This document shows positions 1 through 5,478 of a stretch of DNA of 5,569 bases, one piece after another. The notes under the pieces are model-generated. The model did no database searches. It saw only the letters and a program-made list of their open reading frames with translations, and was not told where the DNA came from. The stretch spans positions 1-5,569 of the forward strand of contig WLNS01000087.1 of the NCBI GenBank assembly GCA_009699665.1, in the 5' to 3' direction. The first letter of the stretch is position 1. Every line of letters starts with the position of its first letter. The DNA comes from Actinomycetota bacterium. Lineage in GTDB: Bacteria; Actinomycetota; Actinomycetes; Actinomycetales; Microbacteriaceae. The position numbers and the translations under genes are program-made.

Positions 1-14
1 AGCAAGAGCTCTCG

Positions 15-32
15 GCACCAGAGTGATGGTGC
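15..32. other. Stem-loop just downstream of the binding-protein gene
   Basis: GCACCA (15-20) pairs perfectly with TGGTGC (27-32) around a 6-base loop, and a G-T pair can extend it by one. Read on the minus strand it starts 8 bases after the TAG stop of the solute-binding protein gene. No T-run follows it; the next bases contain the palindrome AGAGCTCT (5-12). Stem-loops directly after a binding-protein gene are known from ABC transporter operons, where they protect the upstream mRNA and lower expression of the following permease genes. That role is inferred here. A weak terminator is the alternative. Confidence 0.4.
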
Positions 33-40
33 TCGTGGTT

Positions 41-1186
41 CTACTTGAAGAGAGCGTTGAGCTCGTCTACCGAGAGACCGGATGAGTTGATGGCGTCATT
101 CGGGAGAGCTTTCTCACAAATGGGCATCTTCTCGGGGTCAGTCGAGTCCTCAATGATCTCAAGGTTGTAGATCGAGGGCTCGCTGTTGGCCAGCTTGTTG
201 TACCAAGCCAGTCCCTTGTGCAGGGCAGGTACACCCATCCAGTTACGCGACGATTCCGTGGCGATCTGGAACTTGGGCTGGCTGTCCTTGTACTGGTACC
301 AGAGGCAAGCGAACTGGTTCGAGTCGTTTGCAGACCACGGTGGTACAGAAACACCAGCCGCGATAAACGCCTCGATGCCACCAACAGAGCCTCCGCCGTA
401 GTCGGCGACGATTCCGTCAATTGCACCGTTGTACTTGGTGATCAGACCAGCCATAACTTCCTTGGTCTTTCCGGGCTCCCAGCCAGTCTCAACCGGGATG
501 TCACCCATCTCAGCGTTGAGCAGCGTTACGCCGGGGTTCTCAGCAACAGCCTTCTTGACGCCGTCATAGACAGCCTGCGAGTAGGAGTTACCAGCGGTTC
601 CACCGGTCATGATGAGGTTTCCCTTGCCACCCATCTGCTTGATGGTCCACGTTGCGAGGCCATAGCCGTAGGTGTTGACATCTTCGGAGACACAGTCAAC
701 GAAGTCAACGCCGGGCTTGCCAGCGGGAGGACAAGCGATGATCGGCACGAAAGCGGTGCCGGCATCCATGGCCTTCTTGATGGTCGGCAGAAGAGCGTCG
801 CCACCGTCGGTGAACGACACGATCACGTTAACGCCCTGGGCGACCAGCGAGTTAATGTCGGCAATTGCCTTCTGGGTGTCAGCATTGGCATCGGTGTAGA
901 TGATGTCAGTGATGTTCTTGCACTTGGCAGCTTCCTTTTCGAAGATGGCACGCGTGGTCTTGCGCCACGAGTTACCACCAAAGCCGTCGGCGAAGGCAAC
1001 CTTGATGGGCTTGTCGCCACAGAACTGCTGGATGTCCTCGATCTGGCTCTGCAGACCGGAGATTCCCGTCTCGTTCTTGACGTTCTCGCCGCCGCCGCCC
1101 GTACCACCTGAGCTACAGGCAGTCAGAACAAGCGCACTTGCTACGGCGAGAGCCGCAACAATTGCTACTTTCCTTGACTTGATCAT
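41..1186 (-). CDS. Lipoprotein solute-binding protein of a sugar-type ABC importer (RbsB-like, Peripla_BP_4)
   Basis: This is a 381-residue exported substrate-binding subunit. The start is the ATG at 1186-1184: it gives a textbook lipoprotein signal with basic MIKSRK, a hydrophobic stretch at about residues 7-20 and the lipobox LTAC with lipidated Cys24, followed by a Ser/Gly-rich linker. A purine run (AGAAAGAGA) lies just upstream. The mature part has the type I periplasmic-binding layout: a first strand near KVAFADGFGGNSW (63-74), a helix, then strand and loop at DANADTQKAI (99-108), VNVIVSFTDGGD (119-130) and a C-terminal lobe from about 175 with a GIVADYGGGSVGG turn (258-270). Six further cysteines (56, 89, 152, 165, 294, 357) could form disulfides outside the membrane. 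The family usually binds ribose, xylose, inositol or related polyols, but the ligand cannot be read from sequence. It is divergent from a hydrolase-BVMO-SDR cluster, which hints at uptake of a cyclic alcohol or a glycosylated precursor. No permease or ATPase gene is within the window; they may follow beyond position 1. Confidence 0.88.
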   Translation of the reverse strand: MIKSRKVAIVAALAVASALVLTACSSGGTGGGGENVKNETGISGLQSQIEDIQQFCGDKPIKVAFADGFGGNSWRKTTRAIFEKEAAKCKNITDIIYTDANADTQKAIADINSLVAQGVNVIVSFTDGGDALLPTIKKAMDAGTAFVPIIACPPAGKPGVDFVDCVSEDVNTYGYGLATWTIKQMGGKGNLIMTGGTAGNSYSQAVYDGVKKAVAENPGVTLLNAEMGDIPVETGWEPGKTKEVMAGLITKYNGAIDGIVADYGGGSVGGIEAFIAAGVSVPPWSANDSNQFACLWYQYKDSQPKFQIATESSRNWMGVPALHKGLAWYNKLANSEPSIYNLEIIEDSTDPEKMPICEKALPNDAINSSGLSVDELNALFK

Positions 1187-1225
1187 GTGATCTCTTTCTC
1201 TTGATTTTCTCGCGAAAGGAGGGCG

Positions 1226-1243
1226 CTCACTCGGGTGAGTGAG
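1226..1243. promoter_or_regulatory. Inverted repeat CTCACTC-GGGT-GAGTGAG in the binding-protein leader
   Basis: A perfect 7-base inverted repeat with a 4-base loop lies 40 bases upstream of the binding-protein start codon. On the minus-strand transcript it would form a compact hairpin shortly before the ribosome site. It can be an operator or a 5' UTR hairpin. The sequence does not decide between them. Confidence 0.4.
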
Positions 1244-1286
1244 GCCCCGGGGTGAAGGAGAAGTGTGGGCACCCGAACCCTTAACG

Positions 1287-1307
1287 GACCAGTGGTCAGC
1301 CTTGACC
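1287..1307. promoter_or_regulatory. Overlapping palindromes built from GGTCA/TGACC-type half-sites
   Basis: GACCA-G-TGGTC (1287-1297) is an 11-base palindrome with one central base, and it overlaps GGTCA-GCCT-TGACC (1294-1307), a second inverted repeat that reuses the middle half-site. Three related half-sites therefore sit within 21 bases about 100 bases before the binding-protein start. This arrangement resembles a binding site for a dimeric regulator. Short GC-rich half-sites can also arise by chance. Confidence 0.35.
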
Positions 1308-1346
1308 GCGTGCGTTCTTCTTCTTGCCTTCGGCACAGCAACTGCT

Positions 1347-1382
1347 CCGACGCTGCCGGCCACGAGTGGACGCCGGCGTCGG
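1347..1382. repeat. GC-rich inverted repeat with a 12-base palindrome
   Basis: CCGACGC (1347-1353) is the reverse complement of GCGTCGG (1376-1382). Between them GCCGGC occurs at 1355-1360 and again at 1372-1377, so an alternative pairing exists. GACGCCGGCGTC (1369-1380) is a perfect 12-base palindrome by itself. It could be an operator or a hairpin. In GC-rich DNA some of this is expected by chance. Confidence 0.35.
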
Positions 1383-1439
1383 CCGAATCACTACAGACCC
1401 GGTAATTCCCCAGCATCGCAGTACTAACCGTGTCTTTAG

Positions 1440-1467
1440 TGAGTCACGTTGCGAACCAAGTGACTCA
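1440..1467. promoter_or_regulatory. Long-arm palindrome TGAGTCAC-N12-GTGACTCA, candidate operator
   Basis: Two perfect 8-base arms (1440-1447 and 1460-1467) flank 12 bases, so the arm centres are 20 bases apart, about two helical turns and therefore on the same DNA face. The element is about 160 bases before the hydrolase start and about 255 bases before the binding-protein start. It is among the clearest operator-like sequences in the window. No regulator gene is present here to assign it to. Confidence 0.5.
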
Positions 1468-1515
1468 ATTTGAGACAAGCCTTTTCAGCCCCCGAATGTG
1501 GGGGCAATCTGAGAC
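1466..1515. repeat. Direct repeat CAAT(T/C)TGAGAC flanking a GCCCCC/GGGGGC hairpin
   Basis: CAATTTGAGAC at 1466-1476 recurs as CAATCTGAGAC at 1505-1515, 10 of 11 bases identical and 39 bases apart. Between them GCCCCC (1488-1493) and GGGGGC (1500-1505) form a perfect 6-base stem with loop GAATGT. The first copy abuts the palindrome at 1440-1467. Possible roles are repeated activator sites or leader RNA structure of the hydrolase transcript. Confidence 0.4.
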
Positions 1516-1523
1516 TGCACACT

Positions 1524-1562
1524 AAAAAAATATTCACACGCTCACCCCTTCTGGTGAGCGTG
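1524..1562 (-). terminator. Strong hairpin followed by a T-run on the minus strand
   Basis: CACGCTCACC (1537-1546) and GGTGAGCGTG (1553-1562) form a perfect 10-base stem with a 6-base loop, the strongest hairpin in the window. Read on the minus strand the stem is followed by TGAATA and then seven Ts (complement of the A-run 1524-1530), which resembles an intrinsic terminator although the T-run starts six bases late. No minus-strand gene lies upstream of it, so it would stop antisense transcription from the hydrolase region. Alternatives are a leader hairpin or operator on the plus strand with an A-rich promoter-like element in front. Confidence 0.4.
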
Positions 1563-1625
1563 CTGTGCGAGATAAATCAATCGCCATACGCATTTTCACT
1601 GGCAACACTTAATGAGGAGCACCCC

Positions 1626-2543
1626 ATGTCGTCACCACGACCGACAGACCTGTTGGGCGAGATTTACGAGCACTGGATTAGTGAACTCGGCAAGTTGGGC
1701 GATGCCCCCCTGTCGACCGAGTTGCTTCGTCTGATCTTCGATGATTGGCAGCGTGCCACGGCCGAACCCGAAAACGTCACTTACCAGAGCACCAGCATCG
1801 GTGGCGTTCGCGGCATTCTCGCTACGCCAGCCGGCTCCGATCCGAAGCAAATGCTCATTCTGATGCACGGTGGCGGATTCGCCCTCGGGTCATCGGCCAG
1901 CCACCGCAAACTCGGCGGCCATATTGCTAAAGGCCTCGGCACCGTCTGCTTCATCGCCGACTTCCGCCTCGCCCCCGAGTTCAAGTTCCCGGCACAGATC
2001 CACGACGGCGTCGACATTTACAAGGCGCTGTTGGCCGACGGATTCAGCCCCGAGAACATCACGCCCGTGGGCGACTCGGCGGGCGGCAATCTCGCCCTCA
2101 GCATGGTCTTTGAAATGATGAACCAGGGTTTGCCGTTGCCCCATCAAGTGATCACCATGTCTCCGTGGTTGAACATGGAGAACAACGGCATCACGATCGA
2201 GACCAACAACGACACTGACTTTCTCATCACGCGCGAGGGGCTGCAGGGAAACATCGATCGCTATATCGCCGGGGCAACAGAGCCCACGAACCCGATGGCC
2301 AATCCCCTGTACCAGGACTTCACCGGATACCCGCGTCTCTACATCTGCGCGGGCGACATCGAATCACTCTTCGACGACAGCGTGCGGCTCAACGAGCTCG
2401 CTATCGCCGCCGGCGTTGACGTGACCTTCTCGATCGGAGAAGGCATGCAGCACGTCTACCCGTTCCTAGCGGGAAACCACCCCCGGGCGGACGAAGAGAT
2501 TCAACGGATGGCTGCGTGGTACCACGCGGGACGCAAGAAGTAA
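1626..2543 (+). CDS. Alpha/beta hydrolase, hormone-sensitive-lipase type (probable ester or lactone hydrolase)
   Basis: This 305-residue, probably cytoplasmic enzyme belongs to the alpha/beta hydrolase fold-3 family (bacterial HSL/family IV esterases), at the usual length. Visible signatures are the oxyanion-hole motif HGGG (81-84), the nucleophile elbow GDSAGG (149-154) with Ser151, the acid Asp244 in GDIESLFDD, and His276 in GMQHVYPF; the triad is complete. The ATG at 1626 is chosen because AGGAG (1615-1619) sits six bases before it; the frame stays open upstream to a TTG at 1470, but that extension crosses hairpins and lacks a ribosome site. The family includes monoterpene epsilon-lactone hydrolase of Rhodococcus, and a BVMO gene follows after 72 bases, so opening of the BVMO product (lactone or ester) to a hydroxy acid is the likely job. 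A general carboxylesterase cannot be excluded. It is the first gene of the plus-strand cluster. Confidence 0.9.
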   Translation: MSSPRPTDLLGEIYEHWISELGKLGDAPLSTELLRLIFDDWQRATAEPENVTYQSTSIGGVRGILATPAGSDPKQMLILMHGGGFALGSSASHRKLGGHIAKGLGTVCFIADFRLAPEFKFPAQIHDGVDIYKALLADGFSPENITPVGDSAGGNLALSMVFEMMNQGLPLPHQVITMSPWLNMENNGITIETNNDTDFLITREGLQGNIDRYIAGATEPTNPMANPLYQDFTGYPRLYICAGDIESLFDDSVRLNELAIAAGVDVTFSIGEGMQHVYPFLAGNHPRADEEIQRMAAWYHAGRKK

Positions 2544-2615
2544 GACAACCCCACTTCAACTTCGTGCGACGACAAAACCGTCTGGCCGCGTGCTCTCCCT
2601 CGAAAGGATAAGAAA

Positions 2616-4226
2616 ATGTCAGAACAAGCAAAGACCGACTACGACACCATCGTGATTGGTGCGGGATTCTCGGGACTCGCAATCCTCCATCACCTTCGTG
2701 AGGTGGGACAGCGAGCCCTCGTGCTCGACGAGAACGACGGCATCGGCGGAACCTGGTGGGTCAACAACTACCCGGGTGTGCGCACCGACAGCGAGTTCTC
2801 GTACTACTCGTTTTCGTTTTCGAAGGAACTGCGCGACCAGTGGACCTGGACGCAGCGCTACCCGGAGGGCAAAGAAGTTCTCGCCTACCTCAACTTCATG
2901 GCCGACCTGTTGGATCTGCGCAAAGACATTCAGCTGAACACACGCGTGGTCTCGGCCACCTATGACGAGGCCGGAAACTTTTGGACCATCAAGACGAAGG
3001 ATGGCGCAACCTTTACAGCCAAGTACTTCATCTCGGGCATGGGCGTTCTCGCCGAGCCCATGTGGCCCAAGATCTCGGGCCGCGAGAAGTTTAAGGGTGA
3101 GTTGATTCACGCTGCTCGTTGGCCCAAGGGCACAAGCCTGAAGGGTAAGCGGGTCGGCCTGATTGGTCTGGGCGCATCCGGAATCCAAATCGTTCCCGTG
3201 ATCGCTCCCGAAGTTGGCGAACTCTACGTTTTCCAGCGCGAGCCCAACTACATCGTTGAAACGACGAACGAGTCGATTTCTGCCGAGCAGATGAAGCACG
3301 TGCGCGAGACCTACGATGACATCTTCGACCGTGCCGCCGCACATCCGTTCGGTGTTGACATGGTTTTCGCCGAGCACAGCGCGCTCGAGGTGAGCCCCGA
3401 AGAACGGGAGCGCATCTTTGAGAGCAAGTGGAACGAGGGTGGATTCCACTTCGCCAACGAGTGCTTCAACGACATGGCCACAAACCACGAGTCGAGTGAA
3501 CTCGCCTCGGAGTTCATCAGGTCGAAGATTCGCCAGATTGTCACAGACCCGGCGACTGCAGACCTGCTGTGCCCGAAGGTGTACTCGTTCAACGGCAAGC
3601 GCGTGCCCACCGGCCATGGCTACTACGACGCCTACAACCGTCCGAATGTGCACCTGATTGACGCCAAGTCGACGCCCATCACGGAGTTCACCGAAAAGGG
3701 CCTCAAGATCGGTGACACCGAGTACGAACTCGACGTCATCATCTGCGCTACGGGCTTCGACGCGATGACCGGAACGCTCACGGCGCTCGACATTGTCGGT
3801 CGTGGCGGCAAGGTGCTGCGCGACGAGTGGAAGACGGGCATCCGCAGCAACCTGGGCGTCAACGTCAACGGATTCCCGAACTTCTTCATGTCGCTCGGCC
3901 CGCAGACGCCCTACTCAAACCTGCCCGTGCCCATTCAGCTCGGCGCACAGTGGATGGCTCGCGCCATCGACTTCGCCGAGAAGAACGGCATCGAGCGCAT
4001 CGAGGCAACGCCCGAGTCAGAGAAATGGTGGGCCACCGAGGTCGACCGTGCGGGGAAGGCAACCGTCATGTACTCCGAGGGTCAAAAGGCCAACGCGTGG
4101 TTCATGGGCCAGAACGTCGAGGGCAAGGCCCACGAGTTCCAGGTCTATATGGGTGGCGGACAGGTGTACCAGAAGTTCCTGAAAGACGTCGAAGACGGCG
4201 GCTACCAGGAGTTCCGCGCCTCCTAA
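2616..4226 (+). CDS. Type I Baeyer-Villiger monooxygenase (flavin-dependent, NADPH)
   Basis: This 536-residue enzyme would use FAD, NADPH and O2 to turn a ketone into an ester or lactone. It carries both type I BVMO fingerprints: the motif GGxWxxxxYPGxxxD is complete at 44-58 (ending Asp58), and FKGELIHAARWP (159-170) fits FxGxxxHxxxW(P/D). The FAD-binding Rossmann motif is GAGFSG (15-20) and the NADPH-binding motif is GLGASG (184-189). Arg329 in NGKRVP (326-331) aligns with the arginine that stabilises the peroxyflavin in phenylacetone and cyclohexanone monooxygenases, and ATGFD (378-382) is the usual late motif. Length is normal for the cyclohexanone monooxygenase group. The start ATG has GAAAGGA (2602-2608) seven bases upstream. 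It lies between a hydrolase and an SDR, the arrangement expected for stepwise alcohol-ketone-lactone-hydroxy acid catabolism. Substrate is not deducible; cyclic ketones, terpenoid ketones or open-chain ketones all remain possible. Confidence 0.93.
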   Translation: MSEQAKTDYDTIVIGAGFSGLAILHHLREVGQRALVLDENDGIGGTWWVNNYPGVRTDSEFSYYSFSFSKELRDQWTWTQRYPEGKEVLAYLNFMADLLDLRKDIQLNTRVVSATYDEAGNFWTIKTKDGATFTAKYFISGMGVLAEPMWPKISGREKFKGELIHAARWPKGTSLKGKRVGLIGLGASGIQIVPVIAPEVGELYVFQREPNYIVETTNESISAEQMKHVRETYDDIFDRAAAHPFGVDMVFAEHSALEVSPEERERIFESKWNEGGFHFANECFNDMATNHESSELASEFIRSKIRQIVTDPATADLLCPKVYSFNGKRVPTGHGYYDAYNRPNVHLIDAKSTPITEFTEKGLKIGDTEYELDVIICATGFDAMTGTLTALDIVGRGGKVLRDEWKTGIRSNLGVNVNGFPNFFMSLGPQTPYSNLPVPIQLGAQWMARAIDFAEKNGIERIEATPESEKWWATEVDRAGKATVMYSEGQKANAWFMGQNVEGKAHEFQVYMGGGQVYQKFLKDVEDGGYQEFRAS

Positions 4227-4233
4227 CGCACGA

Positions 4234-4255
4234 TCATCGGCCCCTCCTCCGATGA
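4234..4255. other. Small stem-loop after the monooxygenase gene
   Basis: TCATCGG (4234-4240) and CCGATGA (4249-4255) form a perfect 7-base stem with a pyrimidine-rich 8-base loop, beginning 8 bases after the BVMO stop. No T-run follows. It may stabilise or process the 3' end of the upstream message. Confidence 0.35.
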
Positions 4256-4266
4256 ATCCTCACGAC

Positions 4267-4307
4267 ACGGCCCGCCCTTCGTCAGCCTTTGGCGGAAGGC
4301 GGGTCGT
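4267..4307. terminator. GC-rich intercistronic hairpin between monooxygenase and dehydrogenase
   Basis: ACGGCCCGCC (4267-4276) pairs with GGCGGGTCGT (4298-4307) over ten positions, one of them G-T. Inside, TTC/GAA (4278-4280 with 4295-4297) and GCC-TTT-GGC (4285-4293) can extend the structure. It fills most of the 135-base gap. There is no T-run after it, so it may be a U-poor actinobacterial terminator, a partial terminator that lowers dehydrogenase expression, or an mRNA-stabilising structure. The SDR has its own good ribosome site but no promoter I could recognise after the hairpin. Confidence 0.4.
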
Positions 4308-4361
4308 CTCGGTTCACCACGAACATTACGTGCACACAAGAATCGTCGAAAGGGAAAGCTC

Positions 4362-5132
4362 ATGGGCCGACTTGAAAACAAGATCGCCGTCATTACCGGT
4401 GCCGCATCGGGCATGGGAAGAACCACCGCTGAACTTTTCGCTCGCGAGGGTGCCACGGTCGCCGTCACCGATCTGAATGTCGAGGCGGGGAACGAAGTTG
4501 TCGCCGGAATCCTCGCCGAGGGCGGGAAGGCAAAATTCTGGGAACTAAACGTCTCGAGAGAAAAAGACGTGGCCGCCGTTTACGCGTCCATCGGAAAAGA
4601 CTTCGGAACCATCGACGTGCTCGTCAACTGCGCCGGCATCATCGGCGTCGATAAGCCGACCCACGAACTCTCCGAAGAAGAGTGGGATGCCCTCTTTGCC
4701 GTCGACGTCAAGGGCGTCTTCTTCTCAACCAAGCACGCGCTGCCGTTCATGATGAAACAAATGTCTGGGTCGATCATCAACTTCTCGTCGATGTATGGCC
4801 TCGTCGCCAACGATGAGTTCACCGCGTATCACGTGGCCAAGGGCGCGGTGACCATGATGACCCGGCAGGATTCGGCGGTCTACGGAAAGTACAACATCCG
4901 TGTCAACGCCGTGAACCCGAGCACTGTTTTGACACCTCTCGTCGAGGGAATCGCCAACGCTTATCCGGGCGGGCTCGCGGAATACGAAAAGGTAAATACC
5001 TCGGCTCAATCCATTCGTCGATTGGGTATGCCCATGGACGTTGCCTATGCGGTGCTCTATTTGGCCAGCGATGAATCAACCTGGGTGACCGGTGTCAACC
5101 TTCCGCTCGATGGCGGATTCACGGCCCGGTAA
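4362..5132 (+). CDS. Short-chain dehydrogenase/reductase (SDR), probable alicyclic alcohol dehydrogenase
   Basis: This 256-residue classical SDR would interconvert a secondary alcohol and a ketone with NAD(H). The cofactor motif TGAASGMG spans 12-19, Asp37 after the second strand favours NAD over NADP, NCAG (89-92) is the NNAG-type motif, and the catalytic residues Ser143, Tyr156 and Lys160 (YHVAK) are present. Two usual positions differ: the tetrad Asn is Asp115 (VDVKGVF instead of VNxxGVF), and the PG motif after the active site is NPS (185-187). By overall pattern, including SSMYGLV and the AYxxAKGAV stretch, it resembles cyclopentanol dehydrogenase and related enzymes. The ATG has AAGGGA (4350-4355) at good spacing. 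Placed after the BVMO it probably makes the ketone that the BVMO uses. A different SDR function, such as a later hydroxy-acid oxidation, is possible. Confidence 0.9.
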   Translation: MGRLENKIAVITGAASGMGRTTAELFAREGATVAVTDLNVEAGNEVVAGILAEGGKAKFWELNVSREKDVAAVYASIGKDFGTIDVLVNCAGIIGVDKPTHELSEEEWDALFAVDVKGVFFSTKHALPFMMKQMSGSIINFSSMYGLVANDEFTAYHVAKGAVTMMTRQDSAVYGKYNIRVNAVNPSTVLTPLVEGIANAYPGGLAEYEKVNTSAQSIRRLGMPMDVAYAVLYLASDESTWVTGVNLPLDGGFTAR

Positions 5133-5162
5133 CCCCGCACACCTCACGAAAGAAGGAAAACT

Positions 5163-5426
5163 ATGGAACTCAACGAAAAGAACATCACCATGTTTGGCAC
5201 CCAGGGCTGCTCCGACTGCCAACGTTCGAAGAAGGTTCTTGAAGCTCATCACGTAGCTTTTGACTTTGTCGACCTTGAGGTCATCACGGACGCTGCTGCC
5301 CTCGCCGAACAACTCGCCGGGCGAAAGAGCACTCCGGTGATCTCGTTCCCCGACGGTTCCGTGCAGGTGGAGCCGACCGATGCTGAGCTCACCTCGAAAC
5401 TGCAGGAACTCGGTCTCGTCGCCTAA
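5163..5426 (+). CDS. Glutaredoxin-like / mycoredoxin-like thiol-disulfide protein (CSDC)
   Basis: This 87-residue protein has a single thioredoxin-fold domain of glutaredoxin type: strand ITMFGT (8-13), the redox motif CSDC (16-19) at the start of helix 1, a second strand FDFVDLE (33-39), the cis-proline Thr57-Pro58 and the FPDGS turn (62-66). No signal peptide is seen, so it is cytosolic. It lacks the SGFRP-type segment of NrdH, which points instead to the actinobacterial glutaredoxin/mycoredoxin group that reduces mixed disulfides with mycothiol. Mrx1 of mycobacteria has CGYC in this position. The start has AGAAGGA (5151-5157) five bases upstream; Met10 (ATG at 5190) has no such site. It follows the SDR by 30 bases and is probably co-transcribed with it. 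Whether it serves the catabolic enzymes or is a general redox gene is unknown. Confidence 0.85.
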   Translation: MELNEKNITMFGTQGCSDCQRSKKVLEAHHVAFDFVDLEVITDAAALAEQLAGRKSTPVISFPDGSVQVEPTDAELTSKLQELGLVA

Positions 5427-5431
5427 CGACG

Positions 5432-5478
5432 TCACGTCACCCCGCCTGGAGCGGGAGGCTCGTAGGATGGTGACGTGA
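5432..5478. promoter_or_regulatory. Inverted repeat TCACGTCACC / GGTGACGTGA overlapping the next gene's start
   Basis: Two perfect 10-base arms (5432-5441 and 5469-5478) flank 27 bases. CCCGC (5441-5445) and GCGGG (5451-5455) form a small hairpin that begins at the last base of the left arm and lies mostly in the spacer. The 8-mer GTGACGTG occurs three times within 62 bases: reversed at 5433-5440 and forward at 5470-5477 and 5487-5494. The right arm covers the GTG start codon, so binding or folding here could control transcription or translation of the YihY-like gene, or end the upstream message. Confidence 0.45.

Larger units (their letters stand above)
1187..1625. promoter_or_regulatory. 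Divergent control region between the binding protein and the catabolic genes
   Basis: These 439 bases separate two divergent genes and should hold both promoters. I see no convincing gene: the reading frames that cross it are upstream extensions of the flanking genes or lack ribosome sites. I could not identify a confident -35/-10 pair on either strand. The region is unusually rich in inverted repeats, at 1226-1243, 1287-1307, 1347-1382, 1440-1467, 1488-1505 and 1537-1562, listed separately. It also holds small palindromes CCCCGGGG (1245-1252) and TGCC-TTC-GGCA (1325-1335). The leader of the hydrolase ends in a good ribosome site, GAGGAG at 1614-1619. Several operators for one or more regulators encoded outside the window is the simplest reading. 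Confidence 0.6.

Noticed and set aside
218..1111. Open frame of 297 codons on the plus strand across the binding-protein gene
   Set aside because: It is a shadow of the minus-strand lipoprotein gene, with no ribosome site and no recognisable domain.
1187..1363. Upstream extension of the binding-protein frame by 59 residues
   Set aside because: It would bury the lipoprotein signal peptide inside the protein. The internal ATG at 1186-1184 gives a complete signal and lipobox with a purine-rich ribosome site.
1239..1478. Short open frames on both strands within the divergent intergenic region
   Set aside because: They are 60-77 codons long, lack ribosome sites, show no family resemblance and overlap several inverted repeats.
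1470..1625. Upstream TTG start for the hydrolase adding 52 residues
   Set aside because: The extension crosses two strong hairpins, has no ribosome site, and does not resemble hydrolase sequence. AGGAG before the ATG at 1626 decides the start.
1187..1625. CRISPR array, tRNA or insertion-sequence end in the repeat-rich gap
   Set aside because: There are no regularly spaced identical repeats, no cloverleaf with an anticodon arm, and no transposase fragment or flanking target duplication that I could see.
2619..3653. Long open frame of 344 codons on the minus strand across the monooxygenase gene
   Set aside because: It lies wholly opposite a gene with clear BVMO motifs. Long antisense frames are expected from G/C-rich third positions, and its translation shows no recognisable domain.
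5467..5478. ATG at 5467 as the start of the last gene
   Set aside because: It reads Met-Val-Thr and then stops at TGA, and it is out of frame with the YihY-like sequence.
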